Source: Albula goreensis (Eukaryota; Chordata; Actinopteri; Albuliformes; Albulidae). From it: 64,000 bases of DNA. The notes under the pieces are model-generated. The model was not told the origin of the DNA and did no database searches. It worked only from the letters and a program-made list of their open reading frames with translations. The position numbers were made by a program, and so were the translations under genes. The stretch lies in contig CM040763.1 of assembly GCA_022829145.1 (NCBI GenBank), positions 6,608,641 through 6,672,640 on the forward strand, given 5' to 3'. Shown one piece after another: positions 13,454-31,735 of the stretch. The stretch's first letter is position 1; each line of letters opens with the position of its first letter.

Positions 13454-14098
13454 GAGCCCAACCCAGGAACTGAACCTGGGCCCCTCTGAGCCCAACCCAG
13501 GAACTGAACCCAGGCCCCTCTGAGCCCAACCCAGGAACTGAACCCGGGCCCCTCTGAGCCCAACCCGGGAACTGAACCTGGGCTCCTCTGAGCCCAACCC
13601 AGGAACTGAGCCCGGGCCCCTCTGAGCCCAACCCAGGAACTGAACCCAGGCCCCTCTGAGCCCAACCCAAGAACTGAACCCGGGCCCCTCTCAGCCCAAC
13701 CCAGGAACTGAACCCGGGCCCCTCTGAGCCCAACCCAGGAACTGAACCCAGGCCCCTCTGAGCCCAACCCAGGAACCGAACCGGTCCCCTCTGAGCCCAA
13801 CCCGGGAACTGAACCCAGGCCCCTCTGAGCCCAACCCAGGAACTGAACCCGGGCCCCTCTGAGCCCAACCCAGGAACTGAACCCGGGCCCCTCAGAGCCC
13901 AACCCAGGAACTGAACCCGGGCCCCTCTGAGCCCAACCCAGAAACTGAACCCGGGCCCCTCTGTGTCCAACCCAGGAACTGAACCTGGGCCCCTCTGAGC
14001 CCAACCCAGGAACTGAGCCCGGGCCCCTCTGAGCCCAACCCAGGAACTGAACCTGGGCCCCTCTCAGCCCAACCCAGGAACTGAACCCGGGCCCCTCT
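13454..14098 (-). repeat. 34-bp minisatellite, 19 units
   Basis: There are nineteen head-to-tail units. The first nine are exactly 34 bp, the tenth (13,760-13,792) is 33 bp, and the last nine are 34 bp. The plus-strand unit begins GAGCCCAACCCAGGAACTGA and ends CCCGGGCCCCTCT. Because 34 is not a multiple of three and no unit contains a minus-strand stop, all three minus frames are open, giving spurious 'proteins' of up to 269 residues with a 34-residue period (words such as GLGSEGPGFSSWVGLRGA). Units differ by a few substitutions, mainly AACCTGGG/AACCCGGG/AACCCAGG. The minus-strand unit contains GGTTCAGTTCC, close to a Pol III box B. I see no start context, codon bias or homology supporting a real protein. 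Confidence 0.9.
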
Positions 14099-15060
14099 GA
14101 GCTGGATGCCAAGCCTGCAGTGATTCCTCTGATCATTGTGAATATGTAACAAATTGCCAAAAGTTATATATTTGGAAAAGAATGTGTAGCTTGCTTTGGG
14201 GAAAAAAACTTGCGAGTGAATTTTAGACATTTCCATAGAACTATCAGGAGTGACCTCATGTCTATTCTATTCTCCACGACCCACCCCCCCCCCCCACACA
14301 ACTCCAATATGTCTTGTAGGGAACATGAACATGTTTGATTGCTTTATGAAAGCACAGCACTCCTGTTTGCAGTAAGACTCATTTGGGGATATTATGTTAG
14401 GTGTAATCTTCTGGTCTACTTGGCATTCTACTGCAGTAGTAATTCTCTTTTTGTTTGCAGCTGCTTGTGTATTTTTTTCTCCTTTTATTCTTATTTTTGT
14501 TTCAGTTCTGAGAGTCTGAGGTAGAATGCTTTCCACTTGACCTTGGGGTCACTTGGGGCCTCCACTCTTTTATGTAAACTCTGGGTTTTTATATGTTGTC
14601 TGGACAAATGGATATGACTCACTCATATCCATTGTTATGAATCTGTAGTGTTATTCTTTAAAGTGGTTTCTTTAAAGACCAGTAGCATATAAGTAAGCAT
14701 GTGTGCCAATACAGAGATGCTCAGCTCTGACTCTTATATTAGTGATTCTCCGGTTCCATTCTTTTAAGTATCCTAAAGCATTAACAATGCTTCCATGAAA
14801 AAAAAAAATGAAAGTGGTTGCCTACAATGAACTGTATATTTTGAGCGGTATATTCCTGAATTTCCGTTTTATTGAGTGGTAAATTTTTATTGCTTTACTT
14901 CTGTAAAGCCCTTTCTATAACAGTCATATCTGAAAGCTACTGTGCTAACACATTTGATTCATTAATCAATTAATATGTGCAGGCTTTAGTAGATTGTACT
15001 ATCTTTAAGAGCATTCAATATTCTATTTTAAAGTGTAAAGGATGCATTCCAAAAAAAGTG

Positions 15061-15101
15061 TTTTCTTTGAGTATATTGAAATATAATATACTCAAAGAAA
15101 A
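15061..15101. repeat. Perfect 17-bp inverted repeat (hairpin)
   Basis: The left arm TTTTCTTTGAGTATATT (15,061-15,077) and right arm AATATACTCAAAGAAAA (15,085-15,101) are exact reverse complements around a 7-nt spacer. The next bases outward do not pair. No flanking element was recognised. Confidence 0.9.
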
Positions 15102-15405
15102 TGATATTGCCGTTTGAAGTCAAGTTTTTATTCAATTGGATATGACTGAAAAGGGTGTTGGCGTTAATGTAGCATTAAGTTCTCTCGTCTGAGCTGAAGA
15201 ATAAAGAAGAATTGTTTTTTACCATGGGGGTTTATGGTCTAGCCCTGCTGCTGTCAGCATTTGTGAGCTGGCTTTGCGTTTTTAGTGCTGCAGTCGCGTT
15301 GATAGCCTTGCGTCATGTTGCAGGCTGTTTTGCGACAGATCCTGGTGTTGCTCTTCCTCTCAATGCTGTCTGCTATGAGGAAGATGGGAAGGTTCTGTGT
15401 GCCGA

Positions 15406-15460
15406 GGGGCGGGTGGGGGTGGGGGTGGGGGTGAGGGGGTGTGTGGGCGTTTGGGGGGGT
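15406..15460 (+). other. G-rich tract, candidate G-quadruplex
   Basis: At least five runs of four or more G separated by one to a few bases (GTGGGGGTGGGGGTGGGGGT type). The pattern satisfies the usual G-quadruplex rule on the plus strand. Confidence 0.6.
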
Positions 15461-15892
15461 TCTCTAACATCACAGCTGTGGCAGGTGCCCAGCAGTTGAT
15501 TAGCAGTTGATTTCCAGTTCATATTTATTTATTATCTAGTATGAATCATTTCACATGAAATATTAATTGGTTAAGAAAATGAATACTGATATGGTTCACT
15601 GGTGACCATCTGAGATGCGGGCTGCAAGGTGAGATGAATTCTTGGGCTTTGTTGGAATTTATGAATTTATACTGACAAACTATCTGGGCATTTATTAATT
15701 GATGTAATTTTCCTATTAGGTTGTACTACTGTGTTTTGGTACAGTATTTGTGTGCAGCACACTGTATATTAACAGTTCTTTTTGTGATGTGACAGTCTTG
15801 ACACATTCTGTCTTTGAAGTGGACTACAGTATGGGATGAAGGAGCTCTGGTCCCTCCTCCTCCTCCTCTTCTTCCTCTTCTCCCTTTGGCTC

Positions 15893-16110
15893 GAGGCAGC
15901 AGTGAAGCAGAATGCTTAGCGGCTTACAGCTCAGAAGTTGCCGGTTTGATTCCCAGGTGAGGCCATGCTGTTTTATCCTCCAGCCTGGGTACCTCACCTG
16001 CTTGGGTAAATATCCAGCAGTATAAAGGGGTGGTTTGTAAATACATATGCGGAGTAAAATGATGTATAAAATCTGTATAAAAGGGTACGCTAATGGTGAA
16101 AATGTAAATT
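15893..16110 (+). mobile_element. tRNA-derived SINE copy
   Basis: The head has GCTTAGCGG and GCTCAGAAGTTGCCGG leading to a box B match GGTTTGATTCC at 15,943-15,953, followed by CAGGTGAGG, GTACCTCACCTGCTTGGG, then TAAATATCCAGCAGTATAAA. This order (tRNA-like head, box B, 'TACCT...CCTGC' body, 'AAATATCCAGCTGTATAAA' body) is the layout of a common fish SINE. The terminal CTGGATAAGAGCGT tail is missing or diverged, so the copy is truncated or old. Confidence 0.6.
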
Positions 16111-22802
<6,692 letters not shown>

Positions 22803-22804
22803 GG

Positions 22805-22840
<36 letters not shown>

Positions 22841-23195
22841 TGTGTCAGTGTGTGCGTGTGTGAGTATAGGTGTGTGTGTGTGTGTGTGCGTGTGTGAGTA
22901 TAGGTGTGTGTGTGACTGTGTGTGCGTGTGTGAGTATAGGTGTGTGTGTGTGTTAGTGTGTGTACGTGTGAATGTAGATGCGGGTGTGAAGTGTGTGTAT
23001 TTGTGAGTGTGTGTGTCTATATGTGCCTGCATAAGAAAGGAAATTATATATTTAGCTGATTAGTGTTTGTTTGTTGGTTGTATGTAATGCAGCTATGGAC
23101 ATGTGTATGTGTGTGTGTGGATGTGTGCATGTGTGTGTACGTGCACGTGTGTGTGCATGAGTGTGTGTGCATGAGTGTGTGTGTCTATGCGCGCC
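22803..23195. repeat. Compound GT-rich repeat
   Basis: GT dinucleotides are mixed with a higher-order motif (GTGTGAGTATAGGTGTG, three times between about 22,858 and 22,945) and other GT-rich variants. A non-GT block that follows is itself duplicated (23,011-23,093 and 23,179-23,261). Confidence 0.9.
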
Positions 23196-23261
23196 TGCAT
23201 AAGAAAGGAAATGATATATTTAGCTGACCAGTGTTTGTTTGTTGGCTGGAAGTAACGCAGC
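23011..23261 (+). repeat. 83-bp direct duplication, 168-bp spacing
   Basis: Block 1 (23,011-23,093) and block 2 (23,179-23,261) share CCTGCATAAGAAAGGAAAT, TATATTTAGCTGA and AGTGTTTGTTTGTTGG. I count about ten differences over 83 bp. The blocks are joined by GT-rich DNA, so unequal exchange or slippage within the GT repeat is the likely cause. Confidence 0.85.
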
Positions 23262-24805
23262 CTTGGCGGGCAGCCAGCTCGCGCTAGCACAGCGTTTGCA
23301 GAATAGCATGAAACAGGCTGAGAGCCACAGAGAGCCAAGCCGGGCCACCACTCCGGTCCCCTCATGCACGATTCAGAGAAGAGATCCAGAGCGACACGGC
23401 CGGAATATCAAAAAGCCATTTAAGGTGGAACCGAAACGTCTTGTAAAGGGGGGCTCTGCACCCCCCCCCCCCCCCTTTTGTGACAAGCGCCGTTATGTGA
23501 GATGTCTACAGCAGTGGGCTTGATAACATTTGGCATTGTGAATGCTGGGATTTCACCTGTGTCACATCGTCCTTTGGTCTCAGGTACAGCACATGCAGAT
23601 GGGACTGTCCCTCCATGTATGAAGTGGAACGTGCCGGCAACAGGAGGGTAAATGTGTCTGCCCTGGCGCAAAGCATGAGGTCACAGCAGACTCATATTAG
23701 TGTTTTTAAGAAGTGTTCTTATCGTTGTGACAGTCAGTTAAGGGAATGTGTGCATGTTCATGTCTTCAGGATTACATTATAAATTGACTATTACAATACA
23801 TTGCTTTGAGAACCTTGGTACAAATTTGTATTTTGGGTATTTTTTTTTAGGTATGTCGACATTTTTGACATTCTTAGTATGATTTTAGCACACAAATAAC
23901 AATCTTATTTCAGCCGTGCATAACCAATGCATCAATTATGGATACTTGCTTAGGTATTATTTACAGCATATGTTTCAGTGTGAGGTCTTCCATGAATTTC
24001 TAATTTATGATTTTCTAACCAATACATATTGGAGAAATCAAATCTAGGAGTTAAGCGATGCTGTATACTCTCTCGAGGTTAGGTAAATGAAATGACAGAC
24101 ATACAGTAGATGAAGGTAAATGGCCTCTTCTCTTTGTTCTGTTGTGTGATGTTCCTGTATCTCAATGGGCTGTGTGTGGAGGCTGTGCTCCTCTCACTGG
24201 GGGTCGGCCCTGTGCAGGCTGGGTCTGCATGCACCGCTGTGCCCATCCTTTCATTCTGCTTCCACAATCTGGTCCCACGCTCCCTAACAAACTGCCAGCA
24301 GAAATGAAAATAGATGCTCCCGCGACCCGTGGTGCTTTGGTTTGTCTCCAGCACTTTATCTGTCTAATTTTTCTTTAATTGAAAATTCGGTGATGGCGTC
24401 CATGCCAATGTGGCATGCCAACAAACAAACGTGAGGTTAACAAGCGGAGAGACGATGACAAATCCACAGATGAACTCCTTAATTCTGCCTCTGCGGTACA
24501 TCTGCATTCAACGCTCTTTCTTCAATTTTTTTTTTTTTTTGTGAATTATGAAATTATATTACGAGCGGAATCCAAGCAATCGTTTAACCTCCCAGACATG
24601 CCATGAATCATTTGAACAGTTTCAACATTTTCATTGTTTCTATTAACTTGATGCAGCATTGCGTTCTGGAGGCAATCAGATTACTTTGCAACACTGGTGG
24701 TCTGTATACTCAGACACTGATTGCTGCTTTTTTAACCTGAGACCATGTTTTTTTTTTCCCTCAACAGCGATCACACCACTGACCCTAGAACAGTGGAATC
24801 TGGAC
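23262..24805. other. Intergenic, unassigned
   Basis: No gene is supported. A C14 run lies at 23,461-23,474. Overlapping short frames at 24,079-24,378 show no family signature. Confidence 0.5.
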
Positions 24806-24925
24806 CCAGTATTCATAATGAATTTCAAGAGCAGAAGTACTGATTGAGAATCAGCTTAGCATTGTGGCTAAAAATTGATGGGGTTGGGATATGACTTGGG
24901 AAACGCTGATCCCAGATCAGCTGTC
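24806..24925. mobile_element. Palindromic MITE-like element, copy C
   Basis: The left end CCCAGTATTCATAATGAATT leads into AGCAGAAGTACTGATTGAGAATCAGCTTAGC. The right half has GCTGATCCCAGATCAGC near 24,908-24,924. The order matches copies A (500-641) and B (63,186-63,335). The right terminal repeat is not clear. Confidence 0.5.
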
Positions 24926-25293
24926 CAACCATTGAAAACTTGCAGTAGAAGCAGTCCTTCTCTGTTTGTAGAAGTTTTTGAATTGTGGCAGCTTCATGAT
25001 ACATAAAGTCCATTCTGGAGAGGAATAAAAGGGATTTTTAGCTTTGTCTCTGTGGGTCTCTTTTTTTGCTGTTGTTGTTGTTCTCCCTCTGAAATGGATC
25101 ACCCATGATTCTAATGTAGCAGGGCCCTGAGCCTGCTGTCTAATGCACCATGGAGTGGAATGAGCTCCCCAACCGCCCCCTCCCTCGGAAGGGCTCTTTC
25201 TGTCTTTCTGGAGCCATTCTGAGCTCGGGTAGATGTGGCCCAATAACTCTGCTGTCAGCCCAAAGGCCAAAAAAAAGAAACTCCTCAAAACAA

Positions 25294-25382
25294 AAAAAAC
25301 ACACACACACACACACCACACACACACACACACACACATACACAAAAGTGATAAATACATTTAAGACTGCTTTTGTATTTGG

Positions 25383-25417
<35 letters not shown>
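25294..25417. repeat. (CA)n and (CT)n microsatellites
   Basis: An interrupted CA tract at about 25,300-25,345 and a pure CT tract at 25,386-25,417. Open frames through them are repeat artefacts. Confidence 0.9.
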
Positions 25418-25419
<2 letters not shown>

Positions 25420-27640
25420 AGCAGGTCATGTGCATCTCTCTCCCTTTCTGTGGTTATGGAGTCTTCCTCTACCGCATTCCTCTGTAATGCCTCCTCCAGC
25501 ATCACCAAGCTTATCTCACTCAACAGGCAGCCGACACTGTGACATGCGCTTCTGTTTCTGCCCACGCCGGCTGTTGTATTACTCTTCAAGCTGTTCCTTA
25601 CAGGAGCCTTACCTCTCCACTCTTCTTCTGCGGAAGCCGAAGAAGCTTCCAGAAAAGGGACAAACACAACACACTCTTATCAACTCATTTGTCCGTGCTA
25701 TTCCACTGCCACCGTCATTTGTTCAGGTGGATAATGTAATAGGTTATGTAATGGTTAATACACACCACCATGAATGCTTGCAACTGACAATTCCCAAATG
25801 GAGCAGTTTTAATTATTGTTGAATGTTTTATTCAGAGTCATTGTCGCAATTATAATGACACAGAAGAAACCGTATATGTGTCCTTGTGTCTGTAATCAGC
25901 TAATAGCATAGTGAACTTGTTCTGTTTTCAGGCAAAAACTGTAACCAAAAAAGCAATAAGAACCATGTCATTTTTTTTCTGGCACATTCTGAACGCCTGT
26001 GGCCTGTCTTAATATGAAGCCATTCTTTAAGAAAATGTTACACGCTTTTCAGGGATTGTGGAAACAGCTTTATGGAAATCATCCGCAATTTCAAAAAATC
26101 GCATAAACCCCTTTGGGGAAAATTTACTGACAATAAAATTCCGTCAGTTTTAGTATTCACTTCACCATGAATTCCAGGGTCTTTTGTAAAGTCAAATGAG
26201 AGCTCTGCATAGCAAAGTATCGAATTTATTGTTTTGTCCAACTTTGACTGATGAAAATGGCCTTTTCATAGTCAACAATTTGGATTATTGGCATTCATAA
26301 GCCCACCTTGAGGTATGTAGTTTAATTAATTGAAAAAAGAATTGTAATTCTCTGAAATGAGGTGTAGACTACACCAGTTCTCTGCTGTGATGCCTCAGTC
26401 ATCAGGTGATACACTAGCAGAATTTAAATTTCATTCAGTGTTTATACTCAGGAAGAACTGGCAATGTTTTTTTCAATATCATTCTTGATTATGCAATTGA
26501 AATAATGCATAATCACATTTGTTTTCCAAAAACATTGTTATTTTTATAACAGCAAGGGAGTATCTTCTGATTCTGTGGCTGCACTGTAATAAAGTGTGCT
26601 GGTTTATGATACTGAACCTGTAACTCTGCCTGCGCCGTCCACCCGAGCTTTCACTCCTCTTATGGACACCACAAGCAAAGTTTTGAATTGTGAATTTCTT
26701 TCATTGTTTTTGGAGGCATTTTGGAGGAGAGACAGAAATAAAATCAATCAGAAAGCTCTCCGCTGTGACAGATAAAGATGGGGAGCCCAGAGGGTGATTT
26801 ATGCCCGAATTTGTGCTTGAGATGCGTATTGATTCAGCTGTTTGCGGCGCTGGAGAGCACCCCTGATTGAGAGAGAGGGCTGGGGTTTGATACGTGCACC
26901 CCTGCGAAAGCGTCTCTGTGGCACTCTGATCACGGCACTCACGCCATCGTAATTGAGGCCTATGACAGACATTTAATCACTCCATCTGCTCTTAGTCCTT
27001 CCAGAAGCTTCCCCTAATCACCATCGGCAACCAGTTAATGCTCGACATGATAGCTCATCTTCTGGGGATGAACTTGTGCGAAGTTTTTGTTCTGGTACAT
27101 ACACTTCTGTTTTGTCTTCGTTTTCTTAAGGTTTAGCAGTTTTTTTAACTGTTGTGTTACCCAAATACTATCAGAATGTAATTTCCCAGCTTATTGCGCA
27201 CCTTGTCAGGTCCAGTCAAAAGGCGCCATTTTTTAGTCATGCATGAGTTTATTTTCCACCTTGTATTCTTGGGAGTAGCACTAAGAGATGTCCCCTCTGT
27301 CTGATTTCCATTGTGACTTGTTTTGCTTTATTGCTTATTTAATGAAAAAGAGATATGCTTTGTGTTTTTATTTGTTCCATTTTAAATTTGCTCCATTTTT
27401 CATATCGTGGAAAAAAAGATAATAGCAGTAATAACCAAAAATGAGATAAAATAACCACAGAACAGCAGAGGCATATTTTGAAAGTCTTGAGGTTGTTTTT
27501 TTATTGGTAATTGGGGCGAAAAATAAATGTCTGTGTTTCTTGGACTCATGTGAACATGACTCATCGGCTGCATTTTGTAGAGAATGTTCAAGAAAGAGAT
27601 GACATATCCAGCACTGTCCCCCCGCTGGCTCTTTGGGAGA
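25418..27640. other. Intergenic, unassigned
   Basis: No gene is supported. The stretch 26,800-27,070 is a complex, non-repetitive interval with several CpGs and TAATTG/ATTTAATCA words; it has the look of a conserved non-coding element, but only a cross-species alignment could show this. Confidence 0.5.
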
Positions 27641-28110
27641 GATTACACCAGTCTGTGTGTGTGTATGCGTGCACACGTGTGTGTACCACTGTGAATGTGT
27701 GTGCCACTGTGAATGTGTGTGTGTACCACTGTGAATGTGTGTGCCACTGTGTGTGTGTGTGTGTGTGTGTGTACCACTGTGAATGTGTGTGCCACTGTGT
27801 GTGTTTGTGTGTGTGTGTGTGTGTGTGCGTACCACCTTGGATGTGTGTGCCACTCTGTGTGTGTGTATATATACCAGTGTTTGAGTGTGTGCATGATTAC
27901 CTGTGTGTGTGTGTGTGTGTGTGTGCACGTGTAGGTGTATGTGTGTTTGTGTGTGTACCGTGTGTGCGGCTGTGTGTACATGTATGTGTGTGTACCAGTG
28001 TTTATGTGCATGTGTGTGTGTGTGCCAGTGTGTGTGTATGTGTATGTGTGTGTACCAGTGTTTGTGTGTTTGTGTATGTATACCACTGTGTGTGTGCATG
28101 CATCTCTACC
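27641..28110. repeat. Long GT-rich compound minisatellite
   Basis: About 470 bp of GT repeat interrupted by ACCACTGTGAATGTGTGTGC-like and ACCAGTGTTTGTG-like motifs in irregular 20-40 bp periods. Both strands have long Cys/Val- or His/Thr-rich frames that are pure repeat artefacts. Confidence 0.95.
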
Positions 28111-29093
28111 TTCTTTGTGAGTTTAATCTAATAAATAAGAGAGGGACAGTTTGTTCCCTCTTGCGATACATTGGAGATGATGAGTATTTATAGAATGTGG
28201 TGAGCTAACCATCCTGAACCCTTCTCTCATAGAGACTTCAGATTACTCATCATTCAAGACCATGCATTTCAAATATAGTCAGTTGATTAAACATATTCAC
28301 TTTTCACAATTTTGAAGAGGATGGGGCATTTTGATAATTGGTTTTTATTTAAAATGATAACTCTCTTTGTATATTAAGGTTAATAATATGGATCCAAATA
28401 TTAAGGCCAGACCATAATTATTTCTCTCTTTCAGATTTTTAAAAACATTTTTTTACATTGGAATTATTCTACAGCAGCCTGTTTGGAGTGACAGGATGGG
28501 CCGCAGAGGAACGTTTGAGTGGTTAGCCCTTTAAATAGGTCTTATGTAATTGTGTATCATCGTGGAACGTGGGCAGCTCCATTAGCGAGGTGTTCCTGTG
28601 ACCTCCCTCACTGAGAGCTTCCTGTCGGAGCGCGGGCTCGTGGCCACTCCGCGCCTCTCGCCCAGCTCTCCTCTCACAGCTTCCTCCCCCTGTTCAAGGC
28701 CTCGTTGGTCATGAATGACATATTTCTTCTGACAAAGCATAAAACGGTGAAGGACAGGTTTAATCATGCATGGGGGTGGGGGGGGGGGGCTTTATAGCCC
28801 GTTTGTGCGCTTGTAGGTTGTCATGGTGACCGATAACCGTGTTAGTTTCTGTGTTTCACAGTCGTGTCTAATTACCCTCTGCGCTGTGAAATGACTGAGG
28901 GCATTTGTGTATTAAAATGTGCTTGTACAAGACAGCAGATCTGCTGCAAGAGGACAAAGAAAAAACAGCGACAGAAGATGTAAAGGCCACCATTACGGGC
29001 TGTGGGTTTCATGTATGTACAGCATGTTCATGTTAGGAATGGACATATCTGTGTGCCATGTACACATATTCCATAAATATTTATACAGTAAAG
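28111..29093. other. Intergenic, unassigned
   Basis: No gene is supported. A CpG-bearing patch lies at 28,600-28,690 and a G-rich run at 28,772-28,790. Confidence 0.5.
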
Positions 29094-29350
29094 ACTGCTG
29101 GGTGGCTCATCCTGTTAAGGCACTGTTCTAGCGTGTGGATGGGCCCCATCACCTTGTGGCAGCAGTCCCAGGTGGTGATGCATTATGGGTAGTAGCAACA
29201 CTGAGGAAGGAATTAATTCAGTTGGATGTGTGTGTCTGTCTGCTCACTGAAATTAATATGAAAATAAAATGGCACTTTTTTCTCAAGGCTGTAGGGATGA
29301 GCACACCTTGTGTATACAAATACAATGCAGTGTACCATAGAGATGGGTAA
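29094..29350 (+). mobile_element. Possible SINE-like repeat
   Basis: GGGTGGCTCATCCTGTTAAGGCACTG resembles the tRNA-like head (box A region) of fish SINEs ('GGGTGGCGCAGxGGTTAAGGCGCTG'). A clear box B is lacking. It is followed by GATGCATTATGGGTAGTAGC. Family and ends are uncertain. Confidence 0.3.
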
Positions 29351-31599
29351 TCCAGCTCCCATTTGGCTGGTAAGTGCTCAGGGAAATGGCCCCTACCAAT
29401 TACCCCGTCTTAATTAGCTCATTACCTGCATGTCATCAGCTAATCTAATGTTTATTTGTTTAAATCATTCTTGTGCTTATCAAAAAATGTAGAAAAAAAG
29501 AAAAGTCAGGTCACATATATTATCAGGCTGATTAAATTAAAACAGAAGGTAAGAGAATAAAATCCATATTATGAATCCAAACACAGCCCTCCTGATAAAG
29601 ATATGTTTGCTTGGGAAAAAAAAACAGCCACTCTCCCTTTGACTCTAAATTAAATGCAGGTTCTTATTTTCCTTATTTTCTCCACAAAACTCAATTCGAC
29701 AAGTTGAGCCAAATCACAAAAACTGATGAATAAAGTTGATAAAAGTAACAGCTCCATTCATTTATTTATCAATGTCAAGGATGGATGTTCATGTAGTCGA
29801 GGCTATTCTGTCTCAGTTTTTGATTTTTCTTCTTTTCCAGTTGGACCAGCAGCGTTTTTCTTTTGATCATTTTATCTTCAGGTTAGCGTAGCTTCTCAGA
29901 ATCCCTCTCAGCCTTGAGTTTGATATAGCTTAACATTTTTGTGTACGTATTTCATATGTGACATGAATTTCTAGCCTTTTCTTATGGCTTATATCCCTGT
30001 ACCATCTGCAGGTAGACCTTCACCTCCATCCTTTACATTTTTGCCAGAGGTAGACCAGACTAAGCTAAGTGTATTTTGTTAATTAAGCTGTCATCAAAAT
30101 TGTGGAGTTTATGTTTTCTTTCAGATGTAACAAGGGCAAGGGAAATTCAGCAACCCAGATCAAATGCAACATATTCAATGCATACATGCAAATTATAGTT
30201 AAAAATATATATGTGGCTGATGCACAACCCAGCTCCGCTCCCAGGTTAGCATGGCATATACCTGCATGCGACTGAACCCGCTTGCTTTTGAAACCCTTTG
30301 AAGAAGACGTTTGGCTCCCTAAGCTCCCTGTCTGAACCAGGATGGAAAAGCTGCAGTTTAGCACTGACAGTACACCGGGGTGCTTGACAATTTCATACAC
30401 ATCGGTGTGATTTCTTATGAGGACTCAGGATGGAAACAAATACGTCTAAGCCATTTCCCGAATATTTACGGATAAGCCGAACAGACGGATCCTGGTGCCA
30501 GATGTCAAACTTCAGGGGAATATTTGGAATCGGCTGACATTAATCTCTGTCTAAGAAGAGCTACTTACCAGCAAAATAACACTTTCTGAACATGGAGGGC
30601 ATACTTGGGATTGAAAAATAGTTAAACTCGTTTTGTGCCTAAGAAATGGAGGAATTCCCCTGTCTGACCAGAACTGGAATGGTAACAGTGGCCAAATGTA
30701 TTGCTAAGCCAATAATAATACTAATAATAATACTAATAATACTAATACTACTACTACTACTACTCCTACTACTTCTGATAATAATAATAATAATAATAAT
30801 CCTGCCAGACATGTAGAGCTTTTTATGCAGATGTTTAAACTGACGGACATAAGAAGTTATTTTAATTTCTGGTCACCAGATAGTTAATAATGTGAGTCGG
30901 TGTTCCTGATACATATTTTTCCCTTGGAGAAATGTGATATTTTTCATTCATATTGAGACCAAAAAGCTCATATTGTACTGTGCATCCATCCAAAAACTGA
31001 CAACAAACCTGACATCAAGCTTTTACATTTTCCCTGAGATTTTGCAACAAAAAAAACAACAACTTTTGCCTTTTTTGTCTTCACAGATGCCTTTTTGGCC
31101 ATTGCCAAAACTACCAAACCTTTAAATGTTAATGAAATTGCATTGACAATCAGGTTTGATTGTGAATAGAAGTTATGCAGAACTTAATCCAGGCTAAGGT
31201 TTCCTGCTGGTTGCCACAGTCAAGTAGAATTGATTGCAGGTTAATTGATTGGATTATAAATGTATTCCTTTGATTGTATTTGTGCTGAATATCGATAATA
31301 TGAGTCAGTTCTGGTGCATATTAATTCCTGAATCCCCATTTGAGACCTCAGGCCTCGGTTGCAACAGGTCAGCACGTGTGCTCCCAGTTTGCTGAAACCT
31401 GATCTGTCCACAACATATTTCCTACAATCCCATAATTTGTCACCCTCATGTTATGGTCCATCCAAGAAATGGGTTCCCTTTTTCAAGGGCTTTATGGCAA
31501 TGAAGGCAGGAATATTTATATGTATAAACATTTATATAAATATATTTACATAGTATAAACCACATTACTGTTTATTTTTGACACACAAGCGCATTTAAA
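29351..31599. other. Intergenic, unassigned
   Basis: AT-rich, no gene supported. It contains a trinucleotide microsatellite (ATA/ACT types) at 30,712-30,800. No known repeat was recognised elsewhere in this interval. Confidence 0.5.
30712..30800. repeat. Compound (AAT/ACT)n microsatellite
   Basis: Trinucleotide tract changing from AATAATACT types to ACT repeats and back to AAT repeats over about 90 bp. Confidence 0.9.
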
Positions 31600-31735
31600 A
31601 GCAGGTACTGTCCTACTTTAAATCAAGTAGCAGTTTAAACAGAGTACCTCTACTTCAACTCGAGTAATGACTCGAGTAATTGCTTTCAATCAAGTACAGA
31701 GTTTGCGTACTCTGTCTGTCAAGCTTTCCACTACA
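31600..31735. mobile_element. Possible DNA-transposon fragment (CTCGAGTAA type)
   Basis: Repeated ACTCGAGTAAT and AATCAAGTA words ending in CTTTCCAC resemble common teleost non-autonomous DNA elements with 'ACTTGAGTA / CTTTCCACC' ends, which I associate with hAT-like families. Termini and target duplication were not identified. Confidence 0.3.

Larger units (their letters stand above)
14104..15892. other. Intergenic, unassigned
   Basis: No gene is supported. There is a C-run at about 14,284-14,295, a perfect 17-bp inverted repeat at 15,061-15,101 and a G-rich tract at 15,406-15,460. The open frame at 15,212-15,499 begins with a hydrophobic stretch but runs into the G-rich tract and has no recognisable family. 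Confidence 0.55.

Noticed and set aside
13351-14160. 269-residue Gly/Ser/Trp-rich open frame on the minus strand
   Set aside because: It is the 34-bp minisatellite read through; all three minus frames are equally open and show the same rotating pattern, so it is not evidence of coding.
27368-28131. Long His/Thr-rich and Cys/Val-rich open frames on both strands
   Set aside because: Products of a GT/CA compound repeat, with no complex sequence other than a short flank.
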